A stretch of 33,293 nt of DNA from SIG636 sp045537905 (GTDB lineage: Bacteria; Bacillota; Clostridia; Oscillospirales; CAG-382), in the NCBI GenBank assembly GCA_045537905.1, contig JAZSQJ010000054.1:1-33293 (forward strand), given 5' to 3'. Below the pieces are notes generated by a model, which saw only the letters and a list, made by a program, of their open reading frames with translations, searched no databases and was not told the DNA's origin. Numbering within the stretch: the first letter of the stretch is position 1; the number at the start of each line of letters is the position of its first letter. Of this stretch, positions 33,101 through 33,293 are shown piece after piece. A program made the position numbers and the translations under genes.

Positions 33101-33270
33101 ACCTTGACCTTAACGACGTTTTCTTTAAGCAGGTGGATGCAGGACTTATGGCAACCGTTGCGATGGAGGTTGTCGGTGCAAGCTTTGAAGCCTACTACGA
33201 GGCAGAACAGCCCATAAAGAACGTTTATATCACGATTGACGGTAAAGTATATCAAAGCGATTATGAATAA
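30142..33270 (+). CDS. BlaR1/MecR1-type M56 metalloprotease fused to repeats and two GerMN domains
   Basis: A 1042-residue membrane sensor-protease. The N-terminal M56 part has TM helices at about 10-30, 36-52, 150-172 and 236-258, the zinc motif HEKAH (222-226) and the distal ligand motif ELACDEK (263-269), so the protease looks active. A Pro/Thr-rich insertion (about 75-145) lies between the second and third helices. A further helix (about 322-342) leads outside the cell to a Ser/Asp linker. Three repeated modules (about 417-495, 564-632, 694-762) share VTDFK..AVS, then T.AIEF and a Y/F-Y-(L/I)-R/K strand. Two GerMN domains end the protein (about 796-915 and 935-1040). No SxxK penicillin-binding domain as in true BlaR1 is present, so the ligand is probably not a beta-lactam. 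The substrate would be the adjacent BlaI-type repressor. Confidence 0.9.
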   Translation: MNTFFIKLLDISALSCFVICAVIVLRLCFKKSPAYIRCLLWSLVALRLILPVSIESSLSLVPSETPVSDYIGSSVQTTPTLPSHKPEAIIPPTDNDTPDDTVIDTPEKVPEPVIPPVENKDDAADTPLIQAPINPEVPGESKQADWKQTAFYVWLLGAVLMLAYMLGSYVFIRKKVRNAVLYDERIRIFNGDTSPFVLGIIKPTVYVPSVFNGEQLECILAHEKAHISRGDHLLKPFAFLLLSVYWFNPLTWLAYIMFCKDIELACDEKVIAKLSLPQRKLYSVTLLACSTKRLSVVSPLAFGEVGVKERVNNVMNYKKPSFWIICITLIAAAAAAVFFITSPSSSTVDESADSSEEVSAESTDSTDGDDSDDGYAEEFTKTEKTLVKVDGDIPKGAIQFIDNSITGKIIKLSFSTDVTDFKLMAVSHVVKGNSLATAETEEVFETLYSLNRLKAGTPFYTNVEWDSTEYYTATTKAIEFTNANGATEKYYIRQNPHPGTINSIVTEEYIKNYPTFYLSAISKLDENPITVQYVEGYKNTKGETVYTDSGKADELVEMYIGNTVTDFKILAVSWSKDATPTFKPLYELDRVKGKVYFKTSLSKEEALTNVTRAIEFVNPAGNKMRYYLRTHKHNTPDLFPYTVYLQSVNGSPKPVSTHASIERLTLGGGIDGILYHDFETDFYDLIRISVSTAVTDFKYLSVSWDENNAPVFETLFFADTLTPDNPFHAQTNIARDSALTSVTRAIEYKVVGGEVERFYIKAEVGSGEPFYNPSGSYHWTLRLKSTEGNGEWVNPNEVTIYVPAEDGYSFNTVTSYCDGTPTGIIEALTNGKYSYKGEMLPEGIEVNFFHIINDVIYIDLSKSFEDFIRTNALIEHQAVGSVVNTLLGYYNGERVFITVDGKRLERADGRRFSRPIGFYTAEGDSTADDETKYATLYLSNVNLMQTYPYPAAFDGTPQGLIDALIKVGELREGVAVNSFEIKDGIIHLDLNDVFFKQVDAGLMATVAMEVVGASFEAYYEAEQPIKNVYITIDGKVYQSDYE

Positions 33271-33293
33271 AGCCTAAAATGCAAAGCCAGAGG

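Noticed and set aside
23330..33270. A beta-lactam resistance system formed by the beta-lactamase-like lipoprotein and BlaI/BlaR1 pair
   Set aside because: The hydrolase lacks the class A deacylation motif, the BlaR1-like sensor lacks a penicillin-binding domain, and the genes are 5 kb apart on different transcripts.

Overview
The window looks like a chromosome segment of a low-to-mid GC Gram-positive Clostridia member, probably an Oscillospiraceae/Ruminococcaceae relative. The evidence is strong AGGAGG-type ribosome binding sites, near-consensus sigma-A promoters with 17-nt spacers, frequent TTG/GTG starts, a dockerin-plus-SLH surface protein, lipoproteins with Ser/Glu-rich linkers, DUF1836 and DUF2812 proteins, and a BlaI/BlaR1-type pair. 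The taxonomic placement is inferred from gene content only.

Region by region. 1-5.2 kb (minus strand): 3'-truncated groEL, groES, a THUMP-type rRNA methyltransferase, and a secreted CHAP-SH3-SLH-dockerin protein. 5.3-8.15 kb (minus): a PMCA/SERCA-type P-type ATPase behind a yybP-ykoY (Mn2+) riboswitch whose P1 helix shares bases with the terminator, so an ON switch can be read from the sequence. 8.2-11.6 kb (plus): a leader with a 38-codon small ORF, then an overlapping operon of a CNNM/CBS ion transporter, a PiT phosphate transporter and a DUF47 PhoU-like partner. 11.6-19.1 kb (minus): accessory genes. These are a TrmH/SpoU RNA methyltransferase, small hypothetical proteins, a PadR-DUF2812-membrane protein operon, a beta-propeller-like protein and RtcB with an overlapping small ORF. 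Interspersed are related hairpins and short repeats, some resembling tRNA 3' ends. 19.1-19.73 kb: no credible gene, only degenerate repeats. 19.73-22.5 kb (plus): DUF1836 HTH regulator, NfeD-like protein and flotillin in one operon. 22.5-23.1 kb: palindromes, tRNA relics and two intact tRNAs (initiator Met and Leu-UAA, both with encoded CCA). 23.1-24.4 kb (minus): a class A beta-lactamase-like lipoprotein and a small membrane protein. 24.5-29.4 kb (plus): methionine operon (metF, stand-alone MetH activation domain, metH without that domain) and a GerMN lipoprotein. 29.4-29.7 kb: an insertion-like hairpin-rich block flanked by two related terminator hairpins. 29.7-33.3 kb (plus): a BlaI-type repressor with two dyad operators and a BlaR1-type M56 metalloprotease fused to repeats and two GerMN domains instead of a penicillin sensor.

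Coherent functional units are: metal/phosphate homeostasis (riboswitch-ATPase; leader-CNNM-PiT-DUF47), methionine and one-carbon metabolism (MetF supplies methyl-THF, MetH uses it, the small activator re-methylates cobalamin), membrane microdomains (NfeD-flotillin), and envelope sensing (BlaI/BlaR1-GerMN plus a paralogous GerMN lipoprotein). The most promising candidates for something undescribed are the leader-peptide region at 8.25-8.45 kb, the BlaR1-GerMN sensor, and the DUF1836-NfeD-flotillin operon with a G9 tract at the ribosome binding site. No CRISPR array, transposase, integrase or phage gene was recognised. All domain calls come from reading motifs, not from searches.
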